Shown here in pieces: positions 30,548-41,755 of a stretch of 64,000 nucleotides of DNA. Positions within the stretch are counted from its first letter, which is position 1, and each line of letters starts with the position of its first letter. Position numbers and translations under genes: made by a program. The notes beneath the pieces were generated by a model. It did not search any database. It saw only the letters and a list, made by a program, of their open reading frames with translations, and had not been told where the DNA came from. Origin of the DNA: Carpediemonas membranifera (taxonomy: Eukaryota > Fornicata); NCBI GenBank assembly GCA_019828565.1, contig JAHDYR010000062.1, forward strand, positions 744,001 to 808,000, given 5' to 3'.

Positions 30548-33269
30548 ATGCAGTCTGAACGACGCAATGAGGATGTTTTCAGGTCGTTTGACCTGATGGA
30601 TCTTTCTGATTCCCTACTGAAAGGCATTTATCGTTGTGGTTATCGTGAACCAAGTGTTATTCAGCAGAAGGCGATCGCTCCCATCATTAAGGGGAAGGAC
30701 GTCATCGCACAGGCTCAAACAGGTACCGGTAAGGTTTGTTATTGCCTATAATCTTATCCAGACAGCAGCTTTCGGCATATCAGCCCTCCAGCGCATCAAC
30801 ACCAACTCCCCGAAGCTTCAAGCCCTCATCCTGAGTCCAACACGCGAGCTCGCGACCCAGACCACCGACGCTTTAGCCATGCTCGGCCAGTTCATGGGTG
30901 TCCGCATCGCCACATGCATTGGCGGCTCCAAGGTCTCCGAAGACGAGCGCGCGCTCCATGCCAACCCACACATCGTCTCAGGCACACCCGGCCGCGTGCT
31001 AGACCTCGTTGGCCGTGGTACCATCAACCTCAGTGACATTGAAATGCTTATCATCGACGAGGCCGATGAACTCTTTGATCGAGACTTCCTCAAGGACGTC
31101 ACGGCCGTCTTAGCCCAACGCGGAGTGAGGACACAAACGGTGTTGTTTTGTGCCACGTTCCCACCCGAGATCAAGAAGCTTACCGAGCTGATCGAGCATC
31201 CCGTCCGTATCACCAACGAGGAGCAGTTGACGAGCTCCAATCTCGAGAATTATCGGGTCCATGCTGGCGAACACAAGCTAGATACCGTTCTCGACCTCTA
31301 CCACCGCATGACGATCTCCCAGGCGGTGATTTTCTGCAACACGAAGGGCACTGTCATTGAACTCGCCACTGCACTCTCGCGCCATGGCTGCCCCACAGCG
31401 CAGATGCACTCTGGCCACAAGCAGGCGGATAGAGACAATGCCATGGATGAATTCAGGTCTGGTCGCAAGCGGACGTTGGTGTGTACCGATATTTGGGCAA
31501 GAGGTATCGATGTCCCGCAGGTTAACGTCGTCATCAACTTCGACGTGCCGAATGACAACGATACGTTTGTACACAGGATTGGTAGAGCCGGTAGGTTTGG
31601 CCGTAGAGGCACTTCTATCACTCTGGCGACTGACGGCGACGTTCTCAACCTGGAAGAGGCTGAGGCTCACTTCGGTTTGACTATTAAGGACTTACACCAA
31701 GATCAGATCGATCATGGCGTTGCAAGGACCGCGGAGAAGGCCGTGAAGGGCATCCTCAACTTCTTGACCGAGGCAACACTCGTCAAGACGGCCAACCAGC
31801 TCGACATGCTTACCCACCCTGTTGTCGAGGTCGACCTGGCGTTAGTCGACTCGTTCAACGCGAGTGTGCACCAGACACACCTCCCCCCTTTCCTCCTCCA
31901 GGCAGTTGCAGGCATTGTACGCCTGCTGTGCGTTGCTCGAGAGAACCTGGCGCTTGCATACAGGGTGACAGAGATGGTCGCCAGACTCATCGCTAAGCAT
32001 ATCACAGCAGCAGACGCAGTGAGCAGCCGCATCGTCGGCCATGCCAGCGTCCTCCTCGCGCATCTCTACGTCCACAAGGTCGCCTCTGTCGTCGTCGTCC
32101 GGGACGTTGTCGACCTCATCCTCGACAACTGGTCCGACAACGCCTTGTGGAACGTGATGCAGATCATGGAACTCACAATGTCGGCTATGCGACACGACAG
32201 CAAGACCACACTTGACCAGATCGTATCAAGGATCAAGCAAAAGGCCGGAACGGTTACCCAACCCTCACGTCGAGCCCGTATTTACGTAGAAACCATCGCT
32301 GAGCTCCACAGCGAGAGGAGCAAGCCCCCAGCAGTCCTACCGGGTGAGCTATCTCACGTTCCGAAGGCAGTGACGCTCAAGGACTATCAAAGGGCAGAGA
32401 AGTTCGGCCGCTGGTGGCTGGGCGCGTCCGAGGTGGCCGAAGTCCGCCGCGAGAAGGGGTTGTCCGAGCACCAGCGGCACCTTGAGTATGCAGGGCAGCT
32501 CGGCATGAACACAGAGGCCAGGAAGCTCCTCGTAGCGGGCCTGTTGAATATACACTGGCAGGTGATGGGCCCTACGAGGCACGGGAGCGAGCTGCTCAAG
32601 ATCGCGGGTAAGAATCAGGAGGATCTTCCAATCGCCATCGCCGCGTGTGCAGAACACGACCCAAACCCTACCGCTTTCTACGCCCGGCTAGCTGTCGAGA
32701 CAGCCAAGTCCGAGCTTACTGGGGCGTCCAAGCGCTGGGCGAGGGTCTGGAGCGATGCGTTCACTCGGGACGGGGAGAAACTCGCGGGGCTCAAGGACAA
32801 GGAGGTGGTGAGACTCGCCATCGTCTATGCTGGTCTCATTGCTGCAGACATCATGCCCCTGCACAAGCTCGGTCTCGTCATGGGCGACCACCATCTCGGT
32901 GGTAAGCACGGGAAGCGCATGGATTTATTCGCCAGATCCTTGCTCGTGAGGCTGCTTGGCTCGGCGGGAGTGGCGCCAGTCGCAGTCATGGTGACTGGGC
33001 GATCGGTGAAAGCTGTCACCAAGGAGGGGCGGGCAAGGGCGATTGATAGAGTCGCTGGGAACCTTTCAGATCTGAGACGAAAACTTGACGGCGAGGAGAA
33101 GAAGGAGAAGGATAAGATCCGCAAGATCTGTGATATGACTCTTGTCGACTTCGATACAGTCAGCGCTAATGTCCACAAGGCCCATGCAGTAATCGTCAAG
33201 GAGACGAGGACGGTGGTGAAATCCATGGCCGATCGGAAGCGGGTCAAGGCGGAGCTGAGGCTCGGCTGA
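30548..33269 (+). CDS. Fusion of eIF4AIII/FAL1-type DEAD-box helicase with NOM1/SGD1 (MIF4G-MA3), one 28-nt intron
   Basis: Exons 30548-30733 and 30762-33269 give 897 aa. The 28-nt intron (GTTTGT...TTATCCAG) interrupts motif I; splicing restores AQTGTGKTAAFG. Residues to about 375 form a complete helicase: Q motif, PTRELA, DEAD, ATF in place of [11 protein letters not shown], and [12 protein letters not shown], where WARGIDV is typical of eIF4AIII/FAL1 rather than eIF4A (LARGIDV). Without any stop the frame runs into a MIF4G-like helical domain (about 390-590), then [18 protein letters not shown] and a region with [12 protein letters not shown] and [13 protein letters not shown], matching the NOM1/SGD1 family and its MA3 domain. 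In yeast, Sgd1 binds and activates Fal1 for 18S rRNA processing, so helicase and activator appear here in one chain. TAAAT follows the stop. Confidence 0.85.
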
Positions 33270-33349
33270 CGGCGATAAATTTACTCGGTTGCTGAAGAGA
33301 TTACTCATGCGCATTTGTACAGAATCGGGATAATTCCTTTACATTAGGT

Positions 33350-34815
33350 TTAAACAAGGTCCTCCTGGATGTCAGAGAGGGTCTCGCTCTCGGCCATCTC
33401 GACGTCCTTGGCCTCGGGGGCGGGGACCTCATCGCCGTACTTGAAGACGCTATGTAACACATAAATCAAAGAACAAACATGCCGGGCAGACGGATAAGAT
33501 CGTTGTAGCTGGGTAAGAATGCGATGAAGGGACATACATGGCCATGCCGAAGACGAGGGTGGCGAAGCCAGCGGCCTGGAGGAACGACCAGGTCAGGTCG
33601 AAGCGCTCGCCGTAGACAGTGTGGCGGCCGCCAGAGATGACGAGGTAGTAGATGAAGAGATCGGTGATCCAGATGGCGAGGGTACGGACGGCCTCGAAGA
33701 TGGTGCGGTGGACGGCAGTGAGGGCAGACGTCACGAGCATGCCAGAGTAGTTGAGGACGAGGATGCAGAGGAAGTAGATGCAGGAGAAGGTGAAGATCAG
33801 CTTGTTGTTGAACATCATAGCGAAGTCATCGAACACGTTCTCCATGGGCTTGTAGGGGAGGGGGAAGGCGGGGTCAGAGCCGGGGACGAGCATGGCGATG
33901 GGGTAGACGACGAACATCGTGATCAGGGAGCCCCAGACACCCTCCATGCCGACAACCTGCAGGGGGGCGGCCTTGACGCCGTGGAGGAGGATCTCCTCGG
34001 CGACAATCTGAGAGGCCTGGATGAACTGGGAGCCGACGACGCAGAGGCAGCCGAGAGCCTGTTGGGCAGCGGGGCGGGAGTTAGAGGAGCCGCGGGCGCC
34101 CATGATGCAAGAGACACCGACCATGGCGCAGGCGAGGGCGACGGTGGCGACACCAGTCCACTGGTAGAGGCGGAGGTGCTTGCGGAGGACGGTGACGGAA
34201 AGGAGAGCAGAGAAGATAACCATGGAGCCACGGAGCATCTGCATGACGGACACATCGATGAAGATGAGGCCGAAGGTCATGAGAGTGGTGGCAAGCAGAT
34301 CGAAGGTGGCGGGGACAGCGATGTAGATGTAGCCGCGGGCCTCGTCCCAGATCTTGGCCTGGAGAGACATGGGCTCGGCCTCGGACTCGACGAGGGACTC
34401 GACATCGTCCTTGGGAGTCTCGACGTCCTCGGCAAGGAGGTTGCCGGCGTCGGAGGAAGACTCGGCGCGACTAGCGGCGCGCTGGGCCTTGAAGGTCTTC
34501 ATGCCGTACTTGAAGCCCATGACCATGAAGTGGAGGCTGAGTAAGCGAGGGACGGAACTCGGTCGCAGAGAAACATGGTATCGCGCCAGAACTGACGATA
34601 CCGAGCGACATAGATGGAGTAACAAACATGATGCAGACAGCCATGCCCCAGAACATGATGATGGACTGGAAGATGGGCTTCTCAAACTTGTGAGGCGGAG
34701 CACTGCTCAGGCCCTTGGCGCTCATGTCCAGCATGAGCTTAGCCGAGATCATAGTGCCCGTACCAAAGGTGAGCATACCAGCTACACCAAGAATAGCGCT
34801 TTTAGGGAAGGCCAT
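33350..34815 (-). CDS. SLC35F6-like drug/metabolite transporter, two introns
   Basis: Three exons on the minus strand: 34815-34628, 34536-33538 and 33449-33350 (428 aa). Introns are 91 nt (GTTTGT...TTACTCAG) and 88 nt (GTATGT...TTACATAG), longer than others in the window; both restore the frame. The protein has about ten hydrophobic segments of the EamA/DMT type. The first (ILGVAGMLTFGTGTMISAK), followed by FEKPIFQSIIMFWGM, matches SLC35F6 rather than sugar transporters of known specificity. A long acidic loop (about 85-125) and an acidic cytosolic tail are present. SLC35F6 proteins reside in lysosomal, vacuolar or mitochondrial membranes; the substrate is unknown. The stop TAA lies in TTTAAACC. 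Confidence 0.8.
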
Positions 34816-35035
34816 TGCTACTTGCGATCGTCGATACTTTTTTCCGCGTTTCTCACTTTTTCTGCACGCGGACTTTTTGGGACGAGCTAACGAGCCAAAG
34901 AAGCGTGCAGCGTCGACCAGAACACTCATATAGATGCCGCTAGCAATACTGTGATTGCGGATTACCTCGCACCAAACACCCCTACCACACTATGCTAACA
35001 GATATCCTTTATACACAATGCACTTAACCCCGCAT

Positions 35036-38000
35036 CTACCAGGGCTTCCAGTGGCGAACCGTCGCCCACGTCCCGACCGTGAGCAAGTGGGCGAACTGAT
35101 TCCGCTCATAATCCGCCGCTTCGGTCACACCCGCGGCCGGAGCCTCGGGTAGAGCACATCCGTTGTGCGTCAGATCATAAATGATGGGCTTGACGGTGTC
35201 CTTGTCCACCTTAACACCGAGGCTAAGCCGAGTCACCCTGTTCCTCTCCAGCGCGGCCTCAGCCACACGGGCCAGACCCTCCCATTGCTCCAGGTTGGGC
35301 GACTTGGCCGACTTGCTAGTGGTAAAGAGCTGCTGGCTTTCCCGGAAATATCGGCTGTAGAACGCCATGGTCTGGGCGAAGGTCTCAGCGCTCAGTACCT
35401 GGCTTCGGGTGCCGCCACACATCTTGTTGAGGCACTTGTCATGATGCTTGGCGGTCAGACGGATCTCTGTAAGCGGTCTAACGTGATCTTTCGTGACCAC
35501 CGAGTGAATCTCCGAGATTGACCCAGATCCTAGCATATCTATCAGCTTGGTATCCGATGTCTTGCTGAGCTCATCATTGATCACGCTCATATTATACCTG
35601 CATTGGGGATCAGAACAGGTGTAGAGGCCCGAGTTATGGAGGGTCAAGAGCCTCAGCACGAAACACTGGAACTGGGCTGCGACGGACGTTGGTGTGAACT
35701 TGTGGCGGCATGTGGAGTTATGGCACCGTTCGACGCTCGAGACTCTGGGGATTCCCTCGGCGTCGATGGTATCCCTGAGTACGTTGAGCCGCTTGCCCGG
35801 GATGAGGGGCTGGGTGCTGTCCCCGCTCATATTCGACCAGGACGGCCAAGCTGTGCCGTGACCGCACTCGGGGCATACTACGACGAAGGGGGGGACGTCA
35901 GAGAAGCCGGCAGAGGCGGTGGCCTCACGGTGCTCAGTGAGGCGGACAGCGGAGAGGTTCTGGATGCCGATCATCGCTGCGAGCGACATGCGGTCGAAGC
36001 AGACGTCGGGGTTAACCAAGAGACGCTCGAGTGCTCCGTGTACTTTCTTGATGAGGTACGCATCAAGGTCGATCTCGGGCCGTTCCGTCTGGGACAGGCT
36101 GATGAAGTGCTGGAGGTCGATAGCGCCCTGGGTGTCCTTCGTGAGCAGGTAGTTGATGATAGCTCCTTTCTTGTACACCTTATCTGGGTTTCTGAGGGCT
36201 GCGACTGCATGGATGGGCTTCGTCCTGTAATCCTCGGGGTCTTTGCTCAGCATCCCGCCCATGGTGAAGAGGGCGAGGTCTTCCTCCTTGAGCTCCTCCT
36301 TGGGCGTTTCGGACACTCTCTGCAGGATGGCCTTGGGGCTGTTGGGACCGTCAAAGAAGTCTCTGATCGTCGCCTCAATGGCTGACTCGTATGACTGCTC
36401 TTCAAACAACGCCTTGATGACTCGTGCAGAGACCTCTGATGCCATACGGCCCGCGTCACGGCGGACGAGGTCAAGGCCCTTCACCTCATGCTTGTACGCC
36501 ACATGCGAGTGGTCGCCGTCCCCCACCTTGTACGCCATATTTGCAGCGTACTTCTTCTTGTTGACCAGGAGGATACTTGCCATGATGCCGTCGAGACCAA
36601 GCTGCAGGCCCTTACACTCTGGCGTCCGGGCGACAATCTCGGCAATCTCGTCGGCAATCGACTCCAGCCTGCGGTAGTTGGTCAGAATCTTGCGACGGTC
36701 CTCCTCAACTTGTGCGGGGGTGGCGTTGTGGGCCACAGAGGGAGCGATGAAGACACTGGGGCACGCCTTAACCATGATGGAATCTGTGTCGCCGTAGACG
36801 ACCTCAAAGGAGTAGGGCACGCCGTCCTTCACGATGCGGGACTTCTCGGCTGCTGCCTTCGCTGCGATGATGGCGCCACGGCCTACTTCAGTGACCCTCC
36901 GCGCGATAGTCTCGGCGTAGTATCGAGAGAGTCTAAACCCAAGAGAACCGTACATCGAGTTCGCACAGATCTTGAGGGCCAGCTGCTTCGTGTTCAGGAC
37001 GTCGCGCTGCTTCTCGTCCATCTCAGGATCGCGCATGAGGCCGCGGACGGTGCGTCGATCCTGCACGAGGCCCTCGATGACCTTGGGGATGACAGTCTCC
37101 TCGGTCGAATCCTCCATGGGCTCATCGACATCGGTGGCGTCCTCATCGTCGATGTCTGTGGCCTCACCGTCCTCAGCGGGACTCGCAGTATCATGGAGTT
37201 GCCTAGCAATCTGTCTAGACGTTACATGACAGAGGTTGTGGGCGATGATGATGGAGGGGTAAAGCGAGTTGAAGTCCAGAAGCAGTACACCGCTGTTGTG
37301 CATGCCTCGGACGGGGTCAAGCACCACACCACCCTTGTACTTGGGCTTCTTCCCGCCCTTGTCATCCCCAGCCTCTGCATCGAGCTCCGTCTTCCTTCCC
37401 ATGGAGATCCTATCGGGCAGGACATACCTAGCCTTGTCGTTGAACGCATGGTTGAGAATAGCCTCAATGCGCTCGGCTCTGCCTGCTGTTAGTACTCTGT
37501 TGAGCGTGTGGCCAGTGGTCATGGCGAGTTGGGCCATGAGGGGGATCATGTTCTCACGCTGGGCGAGACCCATGGCTAGGATAGCACCCTCGACTGCACG
37601 GGCGGCGACGACGGGGAGGCCGCGAGCTCTACAACTCTCATAGAACGAGGCGTATTGGCTATGCTCGGACGTGCGGTCCGTGGCTCCAGAGAGCTCGGCC
37701 AGCTCGAGGAGGTTATCAGTCTTAATATGCGTCGTACTGATCTCCTTGTACACCGTGTCTGTGTCGATAAAGAGTCGGCCCTTGGTGAATTCTCTGAGTA
37801 CAGTCTTGGGCAGAGTCATGGCGATCCTCATGGGGTTCACCGAGTGTGCCATAGAGTTCGCTCGCTTGGTCCACTGGCTATTTGGTGCTTCCACAGCCAT
37901 CTTCGCCTGGCCCTTGGGGCCGCGGCAGAGGTGGTACAGCCGCAACTTCGCCATGGTCTGCTTGCCACCACGGAGCTTGGCACCGACAGTTGCGATGTCT

Positions 38001-39967
38001 GAGAAGCAGTACGAGACGAGCTGCCGCATGGTGCCCTCTAGACCGTGACCGAGCAATACCTCGACTCCAGTGGAGTTGATCTGCTGGAAGATCATGCCGG
38101 CGAGCATGCTGGCGCTCTTACAGTGGCGCATCTGGACGTTGATGCCGCGCTGGCTCTTGATCACCTCGTGAACCGCAGTGGTAAGCGGCGTTGTAAGCCC
38201 GTTAAACTGCGAATTATAAACAGGCCTCTCCGCGCTAAACCCGGCAGCGGGCAGGGGGACCTTAGGCTCGGGCATGGTGGTGTAGACCGTGGTGGCGAGC
38301 ATGTGTCTGTAGGGCACTACGTGGGCGAGTGATATGTCGGGAATGTCGGTAACCGCGACAGTGACGTGGTCCTCGACGATCTCACCAGCTTGGAGCTCGC
38401 ACTCATCCATGTCTACGAGCTCGCCGGTCACACGGCGCTTCATCTTGTGGCGGTGGAGGCCGAGAGAGACTCCGTGGAGGGTATAAGCGTCGGCCACGGG
38501 GTGGGCATCGCTGAGCTCGAACACCGCGCCAGACATGACCTTGGCGTAGGGGAACGTGAGCTCGAAGGCGCAGTTGGTCGTCCTGTTGGCACTAGTTGCC
38601 GGGAGCTGGACGGGCTTACCATCACTATCAGCCAGCATCCCTTCTTGGTTGGCCACCAGGTTTCTCACAGCGATCCTCGTCGGACCCTTGATGCCGAGAG
38701 CAATCTGGATACGTTGCTCAGGTGTGAAAGTGACTCCAGATACAAATCTAATATGGGGATTCGACTTGATAACATTGAGTAAGTCATCCTGGATCGCGTC
38801 ACCTCTTCCCCATGTCACACGGTCGTTGGCAACCGGGGGGACAAGCACCCGCACCCACTGGCGCAGGCCATGGGGGACGTCGACGTCGTCAAAGCCTGCC
38901 GCGTGGAAGATGTACTCACGTTCAACCACTGAGATTGACCCGCGGGTGATGATCTCCGACCATGGGCAGATTATGTCGGCGACGGAGGTCATACGATGAC
39001 TGGCACCAGACTTTAGCCGGACCCGCTCCGCCCACCCCTGCTCCAGCTTGGCGAGCTGGGCCTGATCGCAGGAACTAGACTCCGTAGTGGCGAAGTAGAG
39101 CTCATACATTGGTACGCTGTGGACCACGATGGCGGCAGAGGCAGGGCTGCCAGGGGTACCGGTGTCTGCGTCGACTGTGGCTGCCTGACCGTAGAAAACG
39201 ACGCGGCCGGGGTGATTGGCGATGTACGAGTCGTAGGCGAAGAGGTCGACTGGGTTTGCGAGGACGAGGTTGGCGGCGGGGGCGCCGAGGACGGGCGAGG
39301 CTACTGGGGAGAGCGACATGGAGCGGACCCCAGGGGCTCCGGGCCGGGGTGACTGCGGGGGTGACTGGGAGAAGGCAGGGGCGGGTGCGTAGGCTGCGGC
39401 GGGTCGGGTGACTCTGGTCCGCTCTTTCTTCACGAAGACAGGCATGGCGAGCTCCTCCTCCTCGCGCTCGGGGGCAGGCGCGGGTTCCTCAGTCTTCACA
39501 GGCTCCTCCGGGGCGCCCATGTCCTCGTCTTTGGGTTCTTCCTTGGGAACGATGGTCTCAAACCCGGCTTGGCGCTTGGGCTTCTTCGGGCCGAGCCCGG
39601 CGGCGAGATCAAAGCCGAAGCGGCGGCTCTTACCCTGGGGGCGGGGCTTGTGCGACGTCAGGTCCTTCTCGATCGTCTCCATCTCCTCATCGTGGATCTC
39701 GGGCATCGCCACGCGGGCCTTCTTCGTGCGCACAAAGGCCTTCGCGATAGGAAGGTTCTCGATCGGGCCCTTGGTATCCTCAACTGTATGGGCACGCGCA
39801 CGCTCCTCCTCCATTTCGGCTTGCTCGGCGATAATATCGTATTCATCATACATGTCGTCGTAGGCCTCTTCCACGGCATAACTGCGTTAGAGCGAAATGA
39901 ATGAAACATACTCATCTAGTTGTGCCCATTCAGGCTTCTCGTTATTGGCCTTGTCCTTCTTTGGCAT
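35036..39967 (-). CDS. POLA1: DNA polymerase alpha catalytic subunit, one 30-nt intron
   Basis: Exon 1 (39967-39912) encodes MPKKDKANNEKPEWAQLD; the 30-nt intron 39911-39882 starts GTATGT and ends TCTAACGCAG; exon 2 runs to 35036 (1633 aa in all). Family B motifs: A (DFNSLYPSII, about residue 886), B (LKICANSMYGSLGF), C (YGDTDS, about 1047), KKKYAA and KGLDLVRRD, the last typical of Pol alpha. The C-terminal region has two Cys clusters (CPECGHG/CHNSTCRHKF and CSDPQCRY/CLNKMCGG), the zinc-binding domain that contacts the B subunit. The acidic N-terminus is the usual disordered part. It works with primase to start DNA strands. The length is near the usual 1450-1500 aa, slightly longer. Confidence 0.93.
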
Positions 39968-39993
39968 CTTCGGCTCGATTGCGCGAACTGAAA

Positions 39994-40003
39994 TAAAACT
40001 GCA
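39994..40003 (-). promoter_or_regulatory. Core-promoter-like motif of POLA1
   Basis: TGCAGTTTTA on the minus strand, 27 nt before the POLA1 ATG, preceded by GG as at UBA1. Confidence 0.5.
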
Positions 40004-40098
40004 CCATAAATGTGATTTATGTGTTACGTGTGTAGAGAGGCCGGTTTAGAGAGTTTATGAATTTACTCGATTGTATGTAAACATGTACATACCATTAT

Positions 40099-40727
40099 TC
40101 AGCCATTGCGGGGCGCCGAAGCGCCTCCACGCTGACTCCGCTGGATGGCGGCGGTGGGAGGGGGTGGGGGGAGATGTGGAGGATTGATCACGGACGTGGC
40201 CAGATGGAGCAGGCGGTGTGCCTTGCGGAGCTCGAATGACTTCTTCAGTAGCCAGCCCATCAGTGCGATTGCGAGAACCGACCGAGCTCGGCGGTCAGTA
40301 AAGCATTCTGCGCCGGTGATCGTGCAGATATCCTGTCCGATTTCAACCAGACTCCTGGCGGCTGACTCGATGTGGCTGCCGGTTGGAGTGAGTGCGACGA
40401 CGATAACGTCAACATTGTAGTCGGCGTACTGGTCCTTCTTCTTCTGGATGAATGAGTCCGAGTCAGACTTGCCGACTGTGACCTCAATCACTAGAGGACG
40501 GCCGTTTCGGAGCAGAGGCTCATTAATCAGGATATCTGCGCGTGCCTGCGTGATCTTACTTGCCTGATCAGCGATTGCTTGCGGAATAGGCCTGTTTGCT
40601 TTCTGCAGGCGTTCCATTTCGTCGTATGCAACCTTCGCTCGGTACTTCTCGTCCTTTAGGAGCCCATCATCAAGGGGTTCCTCATGAAGGACCTCTTGTG
40701 GCGTTGGCTTAAAGCAAAAAGGTGTTT
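40099..40727 (-). mobile_element. 3' fragment of a retroelement with a nuclease-like domain
   Basis: An open minus-strand frame from a stop near 40728 to TGA 40099 (about 209 codons; first ATG at 40617, MERLQKANRPIP). It has the pattern ADILI...RPLVIEVTVGK...KKKDQYADYNVDVIVVALTPTG, that is Asp, then Glu-x-x-x-Lys, then a helix, as in PD-(D/E)XK nucleases and in the C-terminal domains of some protist retroelement polyproteins. The tail is Pro-rich and low in complexity. I take it as the 3' remnant of a retroelement because it lies among such remnants and lacks an N-terminal part. A short stretch at its end recurs near 51703-51744. It could alternatively be a small stand-alone nuclease gene. 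Confidence 0.5.
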
Positions 40728-40736
40728 ATCAATTGA

Positions 40737-41755
40737 TTACTCCACACTGCCCTCCCTGAGCAGCCGAGGGTGCTTCGTCAGGTAAGCTTTGGCGGCCGGC
40801 GTATGTGCAAGCGCCTCGACTGGCTCTGTCGTAATCGCGTCGGACCCGACCCAGCGGACCTTGAGTAAACCGTCGCGGGTGTGACCCACGATCTTATCTA
40901 CGAACCACTCTTCTTGGTCGCTCGAAGCGAGGTAAGCGAGCTCGCTCTCTTTGAGATCCGTCTTAAGAGGTATAAGGTGAGACAGGTGCACTGTCCGTCG
41001 TGTCGGTGTTGACTGCCCTTTGTCGGCGAGGAGCGGTGTTACGACGGCATTGTAATCGTGCACTGTGACGACCTTGAATGGGCCTGCGTGACCGTGGAGC
41101 TTGGTCTCTTGAATATTCTTTCGAAGCACGAAGTCTCCTGGCTTCAGTTTGGTCTTCGTGGGAGCCTCTGCCCTCCCTTCACGGTGGCGCTTGGCCTTCT
41201 CGTGAAGTTGCGCGGACCGAACGAGCTTGCTGAGTAGAGTGTCGGTCGTGGTGAGGTACTCTGCGACTGAGTGGAGGGGGTTGTTGTCGGCGTAGTCCGA
41301 AGCATCTTTCGGGCGAATCACCTGCCGTGAGGCCGCCGCTGTGCCGTAAAAGCAGCTCCATAGGGGTGAAGCCTGTCGTTGAGTGTGTCGTGGTGTTGAG
41401 GATCCAGGCTACATAGGGGAGTATGTGGGTCGACCACTCGGAGAACTTGTCGAATTCGAGGGCTAGTACCCTCATGTGACGTTTGATTTCTCTGTTGACC
41501 CGCTCGACCAGCCCGTTGGACTGTGGGTGGAAGGGTGTGGTCTTGTGGTGGCTGGCGTTGAGCCTCTCGATGAGACCGGTGACGATTCTGTTGGCATATT
41601 CCGGTCCACCGTCAGTGTGTAAGACCTCTGGAATCCCGTGCCGGCAAATGATGGACCAGATGGCCGCCGCGGCCGAGTCGGCGTTGTTAGAAGGCGATGG
41701 TATGAGCTCGGTAAACCTGGTGAACGAAGAAAGAAAGAAATTTATGGTGCTTGGA
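40737..41755 (-). pseudogene. Ty3/gypsy integrase remnant with chromodomain-like end, frameshifted
   Basis: The minus strand encodes, from about 41755, the integrase core (FTRFTELIPSPSNN, then HTDGGPEYANRIV, then HPQSNGLVERVNREIKRH; the second catalytic Asp and the Glu are visible) up to about 41330. The frame then shifts to another that runs from about 41320 to 40737 with a GPFKV beta-barrel and a chromodomain-like end (VDKIVGHTRDGLLKVRWVG). Upstream parts (gag, RT, RNase H) are absent: on its 5' side the sequence switches to the non-LTR element. It differs clearly in sequence from the two other gypsy copies in the window. It is dead because of truncation and frameshift. Confidence 0.8.

Noticed and set aside
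36488-37492. 334-codon plus-strand ORF opposite POLA1, and similar long antisense ORFs (9061-9864, 33621-34544, 1286-2665)
   Set aside because: They mirror GC-rich codons of clear genes on the other strand, have skewed composition and no family likeness.
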